A stretch of 64,000 nucleotides of DNA from positions 1 to 64,000 of the forward strand of contig NZ_JAGGPM010000004.1 of assembly GCF_018613835.1 (NCBI RefSeq). Reading direction: 5' to 3'. Made by a program: the position numbers and the translations under genes. This DNA comes from Arthrobacter sp. ISL-5. Lineage in GTDB: Bacteria; Actinomycetota; Actinomycetes; Actinomycetales; Micrococcaceae. Shown here in pieces: positions 53,575-63,047 of the stretch (position 1 is the first letter of the stretch; each line of letters opens with the position of its first letter). The notes below the pieces were generated by a model. It saw only the letters and a program-made list of their open reading frames with translations. It made no database searches and was not told the DNA's origin.

Positions 53575-54339
53575 CTATGTCGCCGCGGCGAGAACCTTCG
53601 AGATCGGCTGCCACGCCACTAACCAGGAGGCTCCCACCAGCATGGCGAAGAGCGCGATCCAGACGCCCGAGGGCACCGCGGTGGCACGGAAGAGGATGTA
53701 GGCGTCAGAGGTCCGCAACTGGTCGCGGCGGCGGAGGTGAACATTGGTCAGCTTGGCCAGGTCACGGACTGCGGCCACGAGGAGCGCCAGCCCCAGGATG
53801 ATGGCCACATGCCCGGTAAAGGCAGCGGGGACGGCGATGATCATGGCGGCCGACGCGACTACCGCCGCCAGGAGGATGAATACCCCGGCCACGTTGCGGA
53901 TGAACATCAGGGATGCCAGCAGTATCAGGAGCCCGGCGGACATGGCAGCGGGCCCCCACCCGGTGAACCCGGACCAGACAAGGGCTGCGCCCGTCATGCC
54001 GGGAACGGGGTAACCCCAAAACCCCGACCACACCGCGGCGAATCGGCCGCGGGTGTAAGAGGTGGTGGTCCCGGAATGATTCAGTCGCAGCTGGATGCCG
54101 CCGAGCCGCTGGCCGCTCGTCAGTGCGCCAAACGCGTGCCCCAGCTCGTGGGTTACGGTCGCGAACAGTCCGAAGTACCGCCAGGTGGCGCGCGGGACCG
54201 AGAGGATCACGGCAATCACCACCACGGCCAGGAGTTCGGTGACGGTTACCGCCGGAATCTCGGACTGGGCGAAGCCGGAGGCTACGCGGTCCCACCATTG
54301 TTGCGGGAGGGACGGTGTGGCTGCTTCGAAGTAAACCAT
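53575..54339 (-). CDS. M50-family membrane metallopeptidase
   Basis: 254 residues with about six membrane helices. HELGHAFGALTSGQR at about 85-99 is the zinc HExxH site inside the membrane, and the second ligand region is expected around VWSGFWGYPVPGMTGAAL (NPDG-like motif replaced by GYPVPG). It matches actinobacterial M50B-like proteins of unknown substrate, which may be site-2 proteases or remnants used as scaffolds. It lies 9 bp upstream of the S-transferase gene on the same strand. Confidence 0.83.
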   Translation of the reverse strand: MVYFEAATPSLPQQWWDRVASGFAQSEIPAVTVTELLAVVVIAVILSVPRATWRYFGLFATVTHELGHAFGALTSGQRLGGIQLRLNHSGTTTSYTRGRFAAVWSGFWGYPVPGMTGAALVWSGFTGWGPAAMSAGLLILLASLMFIRNVAGVFILLAAVVASAAMIIAVPAAFTGHVAIILGLALLVAAVRDLAKLTNVHLRRRDQLRTSDAYILFRATAVPSGVWIALFAMLVGASWLVAWQPISKVLAAAT

Positions 54340-54361
54340 AGGGTTCTAGGCTACCGCCGGA

Positions 54362-55354
54362 CTACTTCAGGTTGAGTCGTCCTGGCTTGAGCCCGGCCGC
54401 TTTCAGGGCGGTCAATGCCTGTGCCACTCCTGCTGCGGTTCCGCCGTGGGGGTGGTTGGCATGGGCAATGATGATGTCCCCGGGCCTGGCCGCGGCGACT
54501 TCGCCAAGAACAACCGGAGCAGGGTAGGTAGCACCGCCGTCGCCGTTGATGCTGAAGGACACAGGGATCAGCCCGAGTTCCCTGACGATGGCCGCGGAGG
54601 CCTCGTCGAGGTAGGCGGTTCCGGGGCGGAAGTACCGGACCGGCTTCCCGGTGAGCTTGTACAGTGCAGCCTGGTTGACCATGACTTCGTCGTAGACCTC
54701 CGCCGGGCTGGCGGTGCCTTGGATTCCGTAGGCGCTGCCGCCGGAAACCGAGAGCGGAATATGTTTGGTGCCGTGGTTGCCGATCTCGAAAAGAGGGTTG
54801 TCGGCCAGTGACTTGGCGGCTTTGGGATTTGCCTGGATCCACCGGAAATTGAGGAAGAACGTGGCCCGGGTCCGCGTGCGTTGAAGCGTGTCGATGAGTT
54901 CCTGGTCCACGCCGTTCCCGCCCGGCCCGCCACAGCAGTCAAAGGTCAGGGCGATCCTGCGGCCGCCGCCCGCGAGGTTCGTGGCAGTCCCCGGCACATA
55001 GAGGCCCCACGTCCCCGGCGCTTTGCCCGTGAACTCAGCCACGATGCGGTCCTTGGCCGGCGCCGCGGGCAACCGGGTGGCAGCCGGAGACGAGGGGCGC
55101 AGCGGCTCAGGCAGGGGCGCAGCCCCTGGCCCGGGCGCCGCAGTTGGCAGCGTGGTCTTAACGGCAGTCGAAATCGTCACCACCGGTTTCGAAGGTACGC
55201 CTGTCGCCGTCGAGGCCGGCGATGCCACTGTGCTTCCGGCGCCTTCGCTTCGGGTCGCAGTCCCGCAGCCGTTGAGGGCCACGGCTACTGACGCGAGAGT
55301 GAAAAGCCGACGGCCTATTTTCGCGTTCCGACGATTTCGGCCGTGCTGTTCCAT
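54362..55354 (-). CDS. Polysaccharide deacetylase lipoprotein
   Basis: 330 residues. A lipoprotein-type signal (GRRLFTLASVAVALNGCG, cleavage before Cys about residue 29) leads into a low-complexity Ala/Pro/Thr linker to about 100 and then a NodB-like domain. Metal and catalytic parts are IALTFDCCGGPG (the TFD base, with Cys in place of the usual second Asp) and the NHGTKH His pair; RYFRPGTAYLD and DIIIAHANHPHGG follow. It probably removes N-acetyl groups from cell-wall glycan outside the cell. ATG at 55354 follows GGGGAGGA. Confidence 0.85.
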   Translation of the reverse strand: MEQHGRNRRNAKIGRRLFTLASVAVALNGCGTATRSEGAGSTVASPASTATGVPSKPVVTISTAVKTTLPTAAPGPGAAPLPEPLRPSSPAATRLPAAPAKDRIVAEFTGKAPGTWGLYVPGTATNLAGGGRRIALTFDCCGGPGGNGVDQELIDTLQRTRTRATFFLNFRWIQANPKAAKSLADNPLFEIGNHGTKHIPLSVSGGSAYGIQGTASPAEVYDEVMVNQAALYKLTGKPVRYFRPGTAYLDEASAAIVRELGLIPVSFSINGDGGATYPAPVVLGEVAAARPGDIIIAHANHPHGGTAAGVAQALTALKAAGLKPGRLNLK

Positions 55355-55565
55355 GTGTTCATTCCTCCCCAGAGTGGGGGAGCGGCCCCCAAACCTTGAC
55401 AACCATAACCGGAATCTTCTGCCCTTCTGGCTGCGGCATGCGGGTGGGACCCAGAGTGGTGGTCAGCCGTTTTCCGGAGACGTGGCTGCCGAGGCGCGGG
55501 TCCTAGTGAGAACCCGTGAAGAGGTTCACCATTGAAGTATCAAGAACTACCGAAAGGACGAAGTC

Positions 55566-56030
55566 ATGAGCACCATGAAGGAACGCCTGCACGCTGACGT
55601 CGTTGCCCACATTAAGGACGGCAACCGGGTGGCGCTCACCACGGTGCGCAATGTCCTGGGCGAGATCGAAACGCGCGAGAAGTCAGGCAAGGCACCGATC
55701 GAACTGGACGATTCCCAGGTGACTGCCCTCCTGCAGAAGGAAGCGGCACAGCGCCATGACACCGCCCGCGTCTACAAGGACGCCGGCCAGGAGGATCGTG
55801 CCGCCGCTGAACTGGCAGAAGCCGAGGTCATCCAGGCGTACCTGCCACAGCCGTTGACCACAGCCGAGGTGGAAACCATCGTGGACCAGGTTATAGAAGC
55901 CCTGAACGCCGACGGCGTGGAGCTGTCCGTCCGGCACATGGGCGAAGTGATGAAGCCGGTCACCGCCAGGGTTGCCGGACGCTTCGACGGCAAAGCAGTC
56001 AGCGAGATGGTCCGCAGCCGCCTCGCGTAG
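55566..56030 (+). CDS. GatB/YqeY domain protein
   Basis: 154 residues of the YqeY family. MKERLHADVVAHIKDGNRVALTTVRNVLGEIETREKSGK is the N-terminal helical part and the rest a GatB-tail fold, with QAYLPQPLTTAEVETIVDQVI and GEVMKPVTARVAGRFDGKAVSEMV. It resembles the tRNA-binding tail of the Asp/Glu amidotransferase, but its own function is unknown. ATG at 55566 after GAAAGGA; a second ATG five codons later is the alternative. Confidence 0.92.
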   Translation: MSTMKERLHADVVAHIKDGNRVALTTVRNVLGEIETREKSGKAPIELDDSQVTALLQKEAAQRHDTARVYKDAGQEDRAAAELAEAEVIQAYLPQPLTTAEVETIVDQVIEALNADGVELSVRHMGEVMKPVTARVAGRFDGKAVSEMVRSRLA

Positions 56031-56091
56031 CCCGGAGCGTTCGGCCCGGCCGGGTCTGGACCGTACTCGCCGCGGGGGATAGCTTCGGGGA

Positions 56092-56547
56092 ATGAAGAGG
56101 CTTGCGTGTCTTGCAGCGATCGGGCTGGTGGTGTTCGCGGCCACGGGTTGCGGGCTGGTGCCCGGTGCGGGCACGGCGGTCTGTGTTGACTGGGTCTGGT
56201 TTGAGACTCCTCAGGCGCAGTTTGACGAGGCCAAGCTGGTGGTTATCGGGAAGCCTGTTCGCCGTGACGGGGAAACAGCAATCTATGGCTACGCTGGCCA
56301 GGCCCACGTGGTGGAAGTGGAGTCGGTGTTGAAGGGTCGGCCGGGACCCGGCCCCCTGCGCATAGTCTCGATGCCGCCGACCTGTACCGGCGGCGAAGTG
56401 TATCCGGACGGCGACCCGCTGGACACGACGCGGCGGGTCCTCATCTACGCCACGGAACACAATGACCAATGGTTCACGATGACACCGGCCCAAGGCGTGG
56501 TCCTGTTCGACCGCGGAGCCCGTCTTCCCTTCAAACCCGGCCCGTGA
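56092..56547 (+). CDS. Small lipoprotein of unknown function
   Basis: 151 residues. The signal MKRLACLAAIGLVVFAATGCG has a lipobox (ATGC), so the mature protein should be membrane-anchored at Cys20. The rest is a compact beta-rich domain with AVCVDWVWFETPQAQFDEAKLVVIG and VVEVESVLKGRPGPGPLRIVSM; the pattern fits proteins that track protein-glycan or metal binding, but I cannot name a family. Stands alone between YqeY and the sporulation-type gene. Confidence 0.7.
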   Translation: MKRLACLAAIGLVVFAATGCGLVPGAGTAVCVDWVWFETPQAQFDEAKLVVIGKPVRRDGETAIYGYAGQAHVVEVESVLKGRPGPGPLRIVSMPPTCTGGEVYPDGDPLDTTRRVLIYATEHNDQWFTMTPAQGVVLFDRGARLPFKPGP

Positions 56548-56573
56548 CCGCCGCTGGCAGGCAGGAATCGCGG

Positions 56574-56912
56574 CTACGAATGGAGGGCGCGAAGGGCCCC
56601 GCGAAGCGCAAACCCCGCTGCGCACACCACCGGAACGAGGCTTGCCAATAGGGCAACCGTGTTGGGCCGGAACACCGGGCGGCCTCCGCTGCCGCGGCTG
56701 TAAACGCCGAGCGGGAAAACCACTCCGCCGCCGCCTCCGCCCGAAGCGCCCCCGCCATCGGGTTCGGCATCGCTGCCGCCACCGAACCCGAAGGAAACCA
56801 GGGCGACCGGCACGAACTCCTCGCCGTCGTCGAACTTGACCGGAGGGCCATAGGCCCTCATCACGCCCACGTTCTTGAACGCCTCCACCAGGGATGAATA
56901 CGAATCAGCCAT
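56574..56912 (-). CDS. GerW/YtfJ-like protein with C-terminal membrane helix
   Basis: 112 residues. The N terminus (SSLVEAFKNVGVMRAYGPPVKFDDGEEFVPVALVSFGFGGGSD) is like the YtfJ/GerW family. It has a Gly-rich middle and a predicted helix (TVALLASLVPVVCAAGFALRG, about 83-104). The family is associated with spore formation in Bacillus but is widespread in non-sporulating actinobacteria, where its role is unknown. Single gene. Confidence 0.65.
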   Translation of the reverse strand: MADSYSSLVEAFKNVGVMRAYGPPVKFDDGEEFVPVALVSFGFGGGSDAEPDGGGASGGGGGGVVFPLGVYSRGSGGRPVFRPNTVALLASLVPVVCAAGFALRGALRALHS

Positions 56913-57288
56913 GTCTTCACCTTAGGCGGAGTGGCTGTCAGGGCTCCAGCAGTTAAGAGGGTCGACTTGGCGCCTGTAATAAAGAATAGCCGCTAATAAG
57001 GAGTAACCGGCGCGGGGTGGCTTCGGTGCCGGTCAACGGGATGTGGCGCAGTTGGGCAGGTTCAAACCCTGCCATCTCGACGGTGCGGGCCGGAAACGGC
57101 AGAGAACAACCTGAATCAGTGCGCTGGCCGTGTTGGGCGCATGGCTCTTCCGAGTCATACCAGTGGTTCAGGTGGCCCGCACTTCGTGTCCGGCGCCCGC
57201 ACGGTCTGCAGGTGTACAAGGCAGTGCCGGGAGTGCATCCTCACGGATGAGGTCCCGGCACTTGGCGTCTGATGCCAGCCGCGACCTA
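56913..57288. other. 376-bp gap with a tRNA-Pro remnant
   Basis: No protein gene was recognised. It contains the truncated tRNA at 57037-57080 and, before it, a GC-rich CCGGCGCGG...GCCGG hairpin at about 57008-57032. It marks the border between backbone-like genes and the right-hand cluster. Confidence 0.55.
57037..57080 (+). pseudogene. tRNA-Pro remnant lacking the anticodon arm
   Basis: The 44 nt begin CGGGATGTGGCGCAG, the start of bacterial tRNA-Pro, and end with the T arm GCAGGTTCAAACCCTGC and acceptor CATCTCG plus discriminator A. Acceptor arms pair with one G-U. The D-arm end, anticodon arm and variable loop (about 33 nt) are deleted, so it cannot function. The 3' part of tRNA genes is a common integration site; this could be an old attachment site. 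Confidence 0.75.
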
Positions 57289-59510
57289 CTACTCCACCGT
57301 GAGCACCAGCTTGGGTGCGACCGTGCTGCCGGCCTCCTTGGAGTTGAGGTCCAGGCCGTCGGTGCTGCTGGTGTCCAAGCCCAGTGAGAGCTGTTGGCCG
57401 AGCTCACCGGTCAGGCCGCTGACCGTCAGCGGAACGCTGTAGGTGGTGTTCGTCGTTGTCGGGCCGAGCGTGCCGATGCTGGTGCCGAGCGCCGGACGGC
57501 TGCTGTATGTGATCCCACCCTCGGTCCAGCTGTCACTAGCGACCAGCTTGACGTTCTGCGTACGCGTCGATCCATTCCCGGCGCTACGCAGCTGCAACGT
57601 CGCACTCTGCAGCGTCCTACCCGCATACGCCGACAGGTCGAACTTCAAGTACGCGACCTCCACCGGGTCGTTGTCCACACCCAACGTGGTACTCGTGCCA
57701 TAGTTCGTCCCCGTCGCCCCGCTCGACACATAGCTGTCAGCGGTGGCCGTGAGCGTGACGGTCTCCGACGTGCCGCCGCCCGCGGAAGCCGTGGTGAAGG
57801 TCCACGTCTTGTCCGACGCCAACGCGTTACCGGCAACATCCTTCACCCCACCGGAGCCGCCCCTGATCGTCGCCGTGTATGTCGTACCCGCCGCCAGATC
57901 CGCACCCGGGTTCAACGTCGCCACCTTGTCCGTGCTGTTGTACGTCACAGCGGCCGGCACCGTCGTCGTCCCCGCCGCCTTCAACGTGAACGTGTCCGAC
58001 GTGACCGTCGACGCATCCATCGCCTCCGAGAACCACCCCGTCACATTCGCCGTCCCCGCTACACCAGTCGCGCCAGGAGCCGGAGACGTACCCGTCACCA
58101 TCGGAGCCGTCGTATCACCACCACCTCCGCCGCCCCCGCTGGGGTCGTAAAAGTGCCAGTACCGGCTTGTGGCGTTCACATCGGCGAGCACCAGCAGACC
58201 GCTGTTGGCCGTGCTCCGCGCCGCACTGTTGAGGTTCTGCTTCGTCGACGTCACGTTGTGGACATACTGGTCGGCGTCGACGATACGAGCCGTCTTCGCG
58301 GTGGTGAAGCTGATGTTGTCCAGCGGCGCGGACTTCTCGTAGATCGCACCCCCGAGCTAGTGCAGGCACCAGCGTTCGTCGTGCCACTGGGCTTCGGATA
58401 GCTAGCGAAGGTACGCAGCCTCTGCGTGCTCTCATCAATCAGGACGATCACCCGGTTCGGGCACTCCGACACAGTGGCGATCGTGTGCGCCGACCACGTC
58501 GTGCCACTCAATGCCAACAGCTGGATCAGCGGCTGAGACGCCGAGGTGAACGACGTCTTAACAGCGGCGAAAACCCGGCCACCCGAGGAGTCCAGCCACT
58601 TCAAGTTCATGTGGTCATCACCGCTGCGCTGCCCCGACACCGCCGCCACAGGAGCCGTCCAGTCGGTGTTCGACGTTCCATCGACGTGATGGCTCCAGTA
58701 CATGCCGTCGGTGGAGTCACCGACCTGCCGGCTCCACATCACACCGATCTTGCCGGGCCCGAACGCGGTCACAGCCGACGTGTCGTCCACAGACACGTTG
58801 CTTAACGATGCAGGATGCGGGAACGGCGTCCCCCACGTCTTGCCATCCGTGCCAGTGACGTTCAGATAGATCCGGTTCCCCTGCTGCCACGCGGCCCACA
58901 CCCGGCCAGTCGAGTCCTTATCGATGGTCAGGGTCTCAACGCGGTAGTTGTTGATGTTTTCAGAACTCTGCAGCGAGTACGCCTTAGTACTCGAGTCGTA
59001 GCTGAAACGCCGCATCGTCGTCGCGAAGTTCGGCTCAGCCGGCAGACCGTCGTTGACGAACCGATAGCTCGCCACATACAACGTCGTCCCGTCCCACAAC
59101 ACGTCATGATGGGTGCTCGCCCGCGTGTCCGTCGCCACACCCGTATCGACCCACGAACTCGTCGCGGCATTGAACCGGAAGATATGAAAATCCGAGCTGG
59201 CAGTGTCCCACAGGTTCCCCCACCAGGCCCCGTCGTTGAACCACAACGCACTCGTGGCCCGCTTCGTACCCGTCGGCGACCCCGTCCCCGAATGCGACGG
59301 ACCCTCAACCCCAACATCACCCGCAGCAGCCGACGCCGCAACCGGCGCCACCAGAACACCCACCGCCAGCAGCAGCGCTGTCAACAGTGCATGGAGCCGC
59401 AGATTCCGCGACCCGCGAAGACGAAGACCAGCCTGGCGACGACCTCCCCGCTTGACGCCAAGCCAGGAAGTCCTGCGACCTCTACCACGACCGCCCATGT
59501 AGTCCAGCAT
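57289..59510 (-). pseudogene. Secreted DNRLRE/Ig-like protein, frameshifted
   Basis: Two minus-strand frames form one large secreted protein of about 740 residues. The upstream part (58251-59510) has a signal-like helix LHALLTALLLAVGVLVAPVAASA and a beta-propeller-like stretch (VDTGVATDTRASTHHDVLWDG, VWAAWQQGNRIYL, MYWSHHVDGTSNTDW). The downstream part (57289-58254) has a G7 linker, an SbsA-type Ig-like domain (SPAPGATGVAGTANVTGWFSEAMD) and a DNRLRE domain (TADSYVSSGATGTNYGTSTTLGV). A run of five G near 58350 needs six to keep the frame, so a one-base loss separates them. It is a pseudogene, a phase-variable gene, or an assembly error. Confidence 0.75.
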
Positions 59511-59684
59511 CGTTGCTCCCCGGAGTTGAACGTCGATCCCCAGGTGCTTACAGTGTCAATTGCTGAAGCATCAAAAGCAAACCCCCGCGTTGAGTCTCTA
59601 AGATGCCCGCGTTGCGGTATTCGAAGAATCATTTGAGAACCCGCATAGCGGCGTGTCCGCCGGTGCGCGTGACACCGGTGCGGC

Positions 59685-60788
59685 TCAGCCACCGTCCGGA
59701 CGCCAGTACCGCAGCCCGCCGCTGGTGCCGCCGTCGCGGGCGACGTCGACCACGGCGTACGGGAACGCCCGACGGTCCGACTGGTCAGGTCCTCGACCGC
59801 GGACGTCCGAAGACCACGTGCCGGTGTTGACGTACCGTGTGGGGCACGACTCGAGCGCCGACTCGAGGGCCCGGTGGGTGTGGCCCGAGACGTACCAGGC
59901 CACCCCGGAACCGTGCGCCTCGAGGGTGCGTGCGAACCGGCCCGCTGCAGCAGGAGCCTCCTCGCTGGCGATTCTGCGCCCGGCGGCCGCGAGCACCATG
60001 CGAGTCGCGGCGACCGGGAGCGCCAACACCGTCCGGAACCGGGACAGACGCGCCAGGTCCCGAACGGCCACCCCGTCGAGCGCGAGCCGCAGTGACTCGG
60101 TCTGCAATAGCTCGTCGTATTCGAGCTCCCGGACGCGGCGTTCCGCCCGCTCGGATGCCAGGCAGGCCCGGGCAAGGGCCCCGGCACGGCTCAGGCGCGA
60201 CCGCGACGGATGGGCGTTCCAGACGGCGAGCGGTGGTAGGTCCAGCTCGTCGGTGCCGTTGACCGCCGCGCGGAGCACCTCGGGGATCCGGTGCAGCGCG
60301 TGGTGCTGGTGCCCGTGCTCGGCCACGAGCACGTGGGGCACGTGCAGGAACCACGGGTGCACCCGGACCCGTGTGGGTTCGACGGGTGACAGCAGCGCCG
60401 ACAGGCGGGCGGCAACCGAGGGCCGGGCCAGCTCCACGTCGTGGTTGCCGCACACGAAGTGCAGCTGCACGCCGCCCGCCGCACACGCCTCCAGCGCCCG
60501 GAACGTGTCGGGGTGGCGGGCGAGGATGGACTCGAGCCGGGCCAGGCTCTCGCCCTCGGCGAACCCGACCAGCTCGAACGTGTCACCGACGAAGGCGACG
60601 TGCTGCTGCTGACCGGAGGCTGCGAGCACCTCGCGGCGCAGGAACTCGGGCAGCACTCTGCCGGGACGGCGGGGGTCGTCGTCCGACACGTTCAGGTGGA
60701 GGTCGCTGAGGAGCCACCACCGCGCCGCGCGGCTCACGCGAGCAGTCCCAGCACGCGTGGAAGGAAGAGGAGCAGGTATATCGTCCAC
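59685..60788 (-). CDS. Calcineurin-like metallophosphoesterase
   Basis: 367 residues. All family metal motifs are present: DLHLN (about 29), GDTFE (about 68), GNHDVEL (about 114), GHQHH-like His region (about 157), and GHTHRALES (about 320). The middle part carries an insertion rich in Arg and Ala. Phosphoester substrate unknown; the layout resembles UDP-2,3-diacylglucosamine hydrolases, but lipid A is not made in actinobacteria, so a lipid-linked sugar is the better guess in this polysaccharide context. It overlaps the small membrane gene at its start by 55 bp. Confidence 0.8.
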   Translation of the reverse strand: MDDIPAPLPSTRAGTARVSRAARWWLLSDLHLNVSDDDPRRPGRVLPEFLRREVLAASGQQQHVAFVGDTFELVGFAEGESLARLESILARHPDTFRALEACAAGGVQLHFVCGNHDVELARPSVAARLSALLSPVEPTRVRVHPWFLHVPHVLVAEHGHQHHALHRIPEVLRAAVNGTDELDLPPLAVWNAHPSRSRLSRAGALARACLASERAERRVRELEYDELLQTESLRLALDGVAVRDLARLSRFRTVLALPVAATRMVLAAAGRRIASEEAPAAAGRFARTLEAHGSGVAWYVSGHTHRALESALESCPTRYVNTGTWSSDVRGRGPDQSDRRAFPYAVVDVARDGGTSGGLRYWRPDGG

Positions 60789-60940
60789 ATGACGGCGACG
60801 ACCCTGCGGCTCACCGTTCGGCCGAGGTGCTTCGGGCGTGTGGGCTGCCCGGTGTCTGGTGCGGCGCGTCGGACCTCGAGCGCGACGAGGGTGACGAGTA
60901 GGACGGCAGTCGCGAGCAGTCCCGCCAGGTCGATCAGCAT
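60734..60940 (-). CDS. Small two-helix membrane protein
   Basis: 68 residues starting MLIDLAGLLATAVLLVTLV, with a second helix VVAVMWTIYLLLFLPRVLGLLA at the end and a basic loop between. I do not recognise a family. It is fitted tightly between the metallophosphoesterase and the next membrane gene, overlapping both, which supports that it is translated. AGGAGG lies just upstream of ATG 60940. Confidence 0.6.
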   Translation of the reverse strand: MLIDLAGLLATAVLLVTLVALEVRRAAPDTGQPTRPKHLGRTVSRRVVAVMWTIYLLLFLPRVLGLLA

Positions 60941-61272
60941 GCCGCCTCCTGCCGTGCGCGTGCCATGCACGCGAGGACGGTGATGACGCCCATCGTGACC
61001 ACGCACGCCTGCCACGACCACACAGCGAGGTAGAACATCGCCGTGGACACCGCCGTGAGCGCGGCGAGGCCGAGCGCCAGGACGAGCAGCGCGCCGAGCG
61101 CGAGGTCGGTCACCGGCGTGAGCCGGGCCAGTGCCTGCCCCGGGAGCAGGACAAGGACGGCTGTCGCGGCGACCGTCTGCAGCGGTGTCGGCAGCCCGAC
61201 GAGCGTCACCAGCGACAGCGCGACGGCCCCGAGACCGAGCGCCACGGTGGGCCGGCTGACGCCGCCGCTCAT
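60934..61272 (-). CDS. Small polytopic membrane protein
   Basis: 112 residues, nearly all hydrophobic, with three or four helices (PTVALGLGAVALSLVTLVGL, AATAVLVLLPGQALARL, LALGALLVLALGLAALTAV, ACVVTMGVITVLACM). The PGQALARL loop is reminiscent of DUF1616 or exopolysaccharide membrane proteins. Start ATG 61272 gives a 4-bp overlap with the gene before. No enzymatic motif is visible. Confidence 0.6.
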   Translation of the reverse strand: MSGGVSRPTVALGLGAVALSLVTLVGLPTPLQTVAATAVLVLLPGQALARLTPVTDLALGALLVLALGLAALTAVSTAMFYLAVWSWQACVVTMGVITVLACMARARQEAAC

Positions 61273-63047
61273 GGCGCCACCCGGTACGCGCGTGCGTCGA
61301 CGTTGCTGAACACGAGCTCCACGCCCTCCTGCGCCCTCAGCCACCCCTCCAGCTCGGCGAAGCCGCGCGCGCTGCTGGCCCCCTTAAGTACGAGACTGGC
61401 CAGCGACGAGCGCGTGAACAGCACGACGGCACCGGCAGGGTTGTGCCGGGCGTAGCCGTAAACGAGTGGGCCGCACGTCGCCGTCGACATGTCGGACCGG
61501 CACAGGTCGTCCATCGTCCGGTACCGGTGTTCGAGGTAGGCCTCACTGCGCCCCGGCGTCGGGTGGGCAGCCGAGATGATCGCCGAGCCGGGGGGCGCGA
61601 GATGCTGCACGGCGGCGGTGGCGGCGATCTCACTGTCGGTGAAGACGTCATACTGGGCGTTCCCGAACCGGCCCGTCACGGTCAGCACGGCCAGCAGGAA
61701 GCAGGTGAGCGCAAGGCCCCCCGCGGCGCCGGAGGAGGGGCGTGTGCTGCCGTCCGTGGGAAGCAGGACCGAGCACGCCTGCACGGCGATGAAGGGCAGC
61801 GCGAACAGCGAGACGCGGATGAGCATCTCCCCGCCGTACGACTGTGCGGGGAAGAGCAGCAGTGGGGTGACGGCGAGGAGGACCACCCGGATGTCGAGAC
61901 GCCCTCTGCGCCAGTCGCGCACCGCCCCCGCCGCGGCGAGCGCCCACAGCACGAGGGTGAGAAAGACCCGGACCTGCACCACGAGCACGTGCCCAGCGGT
62001 CCCGCCCATTCGGTCGACGACGTTCGCCTCGGTCGCGGCCTCCAGTCCTGCGTTTGCCAGCGGTGGGTGCCCGACGAGGTATGCACTCGCGGGGTAGACG
62101 AGCCAGAGCGCCAGCACGACTGCGGTGATCAGGGGCAGCCGGCTGGGCCAGACACGTCCGCTCAGGGTGAGAGCGGTGATGGCGATGAGCATCATGAACG
62201 GCGTCAGCTGATGGCTCGCGCAGATGACCGAGACGAGCAAGAGCGTCACCGCGAGGGCGCTCACCCGGTGCCCCGGCCGGGGCTCGGCGGGCGACCGCCC
62301 TCGCCACCATGCCGCCAGGTCGGCGCGTCGGAAGCCGCGGATCTCGGGGGTCCGCGCGGCCAACGGGCCGACGAGCAGCGCGACCACGACGAGGTACAGG
62401 AAGAAGCTGAAGGCCTGGGGAGACAGGTAGTCCTGGTCCTGCCAGTTGCCGAGGCAGAAGACCCAGAGCGCGAGCCAGCGCCGTCGCGGATCGCGCGTCA
62501 GGTAGCGCGTCAGCACGCCCAGGGCAGCGAGCCACAGACCCATGTTGAGCATCGGCGCCCACAGAGCAACGGCCACCGGGTCGAGACCGGTCGCCCGGAG
62601 TGCCGTCGCCAGAAGGGCGAAGAAACCCGGCCAGTTGAAGTACGCGTCGATGTCCGGGTCGATCCCTTGGGTTCGCGAGAGGGCGTCGGCGATGCCGAGA
62701 TGACGGAACGCGACCTCACCCCGCGGTACGTCCGTCACGAAGGCTGCGGTCCCGAAGAGCACGAGCACGAGCACCACGACGAGCCACATCATGACCGGGC
62801 GGCGCGCCGGGCCCGCGGCATCCCCCCGCAGGGCCACGACGAAGGCGACGTTCAGAAGCAGGACCCCCGCCCAGAACGGGTAGGGCAGCACGGCGACGAG
62901 CCCCAGGTCGCTGTTCACGGGCACGGCCACCGTGGAGGCGGCCCCCGCGGCAAGGGCCAGCGACACGACTCCCGCCAGTGCGCACCACACGTCACGGGGC
63001 TTCCAGCGTCCCTCGGTGCGGCTGGTCGCAGCGAGGGCCCTGGTCAT
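61269..63047 (-). CDS. Polytopic membrane protein, possible GT-C glycosyltransferase or polymerase
   Basis: 592 residues with 12 or more hydrophobic segments. A loop after the third helix has HLGIADALSRTQGIDPDIDAYFNWPGFFALLATAL, which may hold the catalytic site. The C-terminal part (about 500-592) is a soluble-looking region with AAVQHLAPPGSAIISAAHPTPGRSE and RTMDDLC. The layout fits large integral membrane proteins of exopolysaccharide or glycan assembly; it lacks a clear DxD motif. ATG 63047 overlaps the stop of the gene before (ATGA). Function assigned by context only. Confidence 0.6.
   Translation of the reverse strand: MTRALAATSRTEGRWKPRDVWCALAGVVSLALAAGAASTVAVPVNSDLGLVAVLPYPFWAGVLLLNVAFVVALRGDAAGPARRPVMMWLVVVLVLVLFGTAAFVTDVPRGEVAFRHLGIADALSRTQGIDPDIDAYFNWPGFFALLATALRATGLDPVAVALWAPMLNMGLWLAALGVLTRYLTRDPRRRWLALWVFCLGNWQDQDYLSPQAFSFFLYLVVVALLVGPLAARTPEIRGFRRADLAAWWRGRSPAEPRPGHRVSALAVTLLLVSVICASHQLTPFMMLIAITALTLSGRVWPSRLPLITAVVLALWLVYPASAYLVGHPPLANAGLEAATEANVVDRMGGTAGHVLVVQVRVFLTLVLWALAAAGAVRDWRRGRLDIRVVLLAVTPLLLFPAQSYGGEMLIRVSLFALPFIAVQACSVLLPTDGSTRPSSGAAGGLALTCFLLAVLTVTGRFGNAQYDVFTDSEIAATAAVQHLAPPGSAIISAAHPTPGRSEAYLEHRYRTMDDLCRSDMSTATCGPLVYGYARHNPAGAVVLFTRSSLASLVLKGASSARGFAELEGWLRAQEGVELVFSNVDARAYRVAP

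Noticed and set aside
57037..57080. Functional tRNA gene
   Set aside because: The anticodon arm is missing, so it cannot decode; kept only as a remnant.
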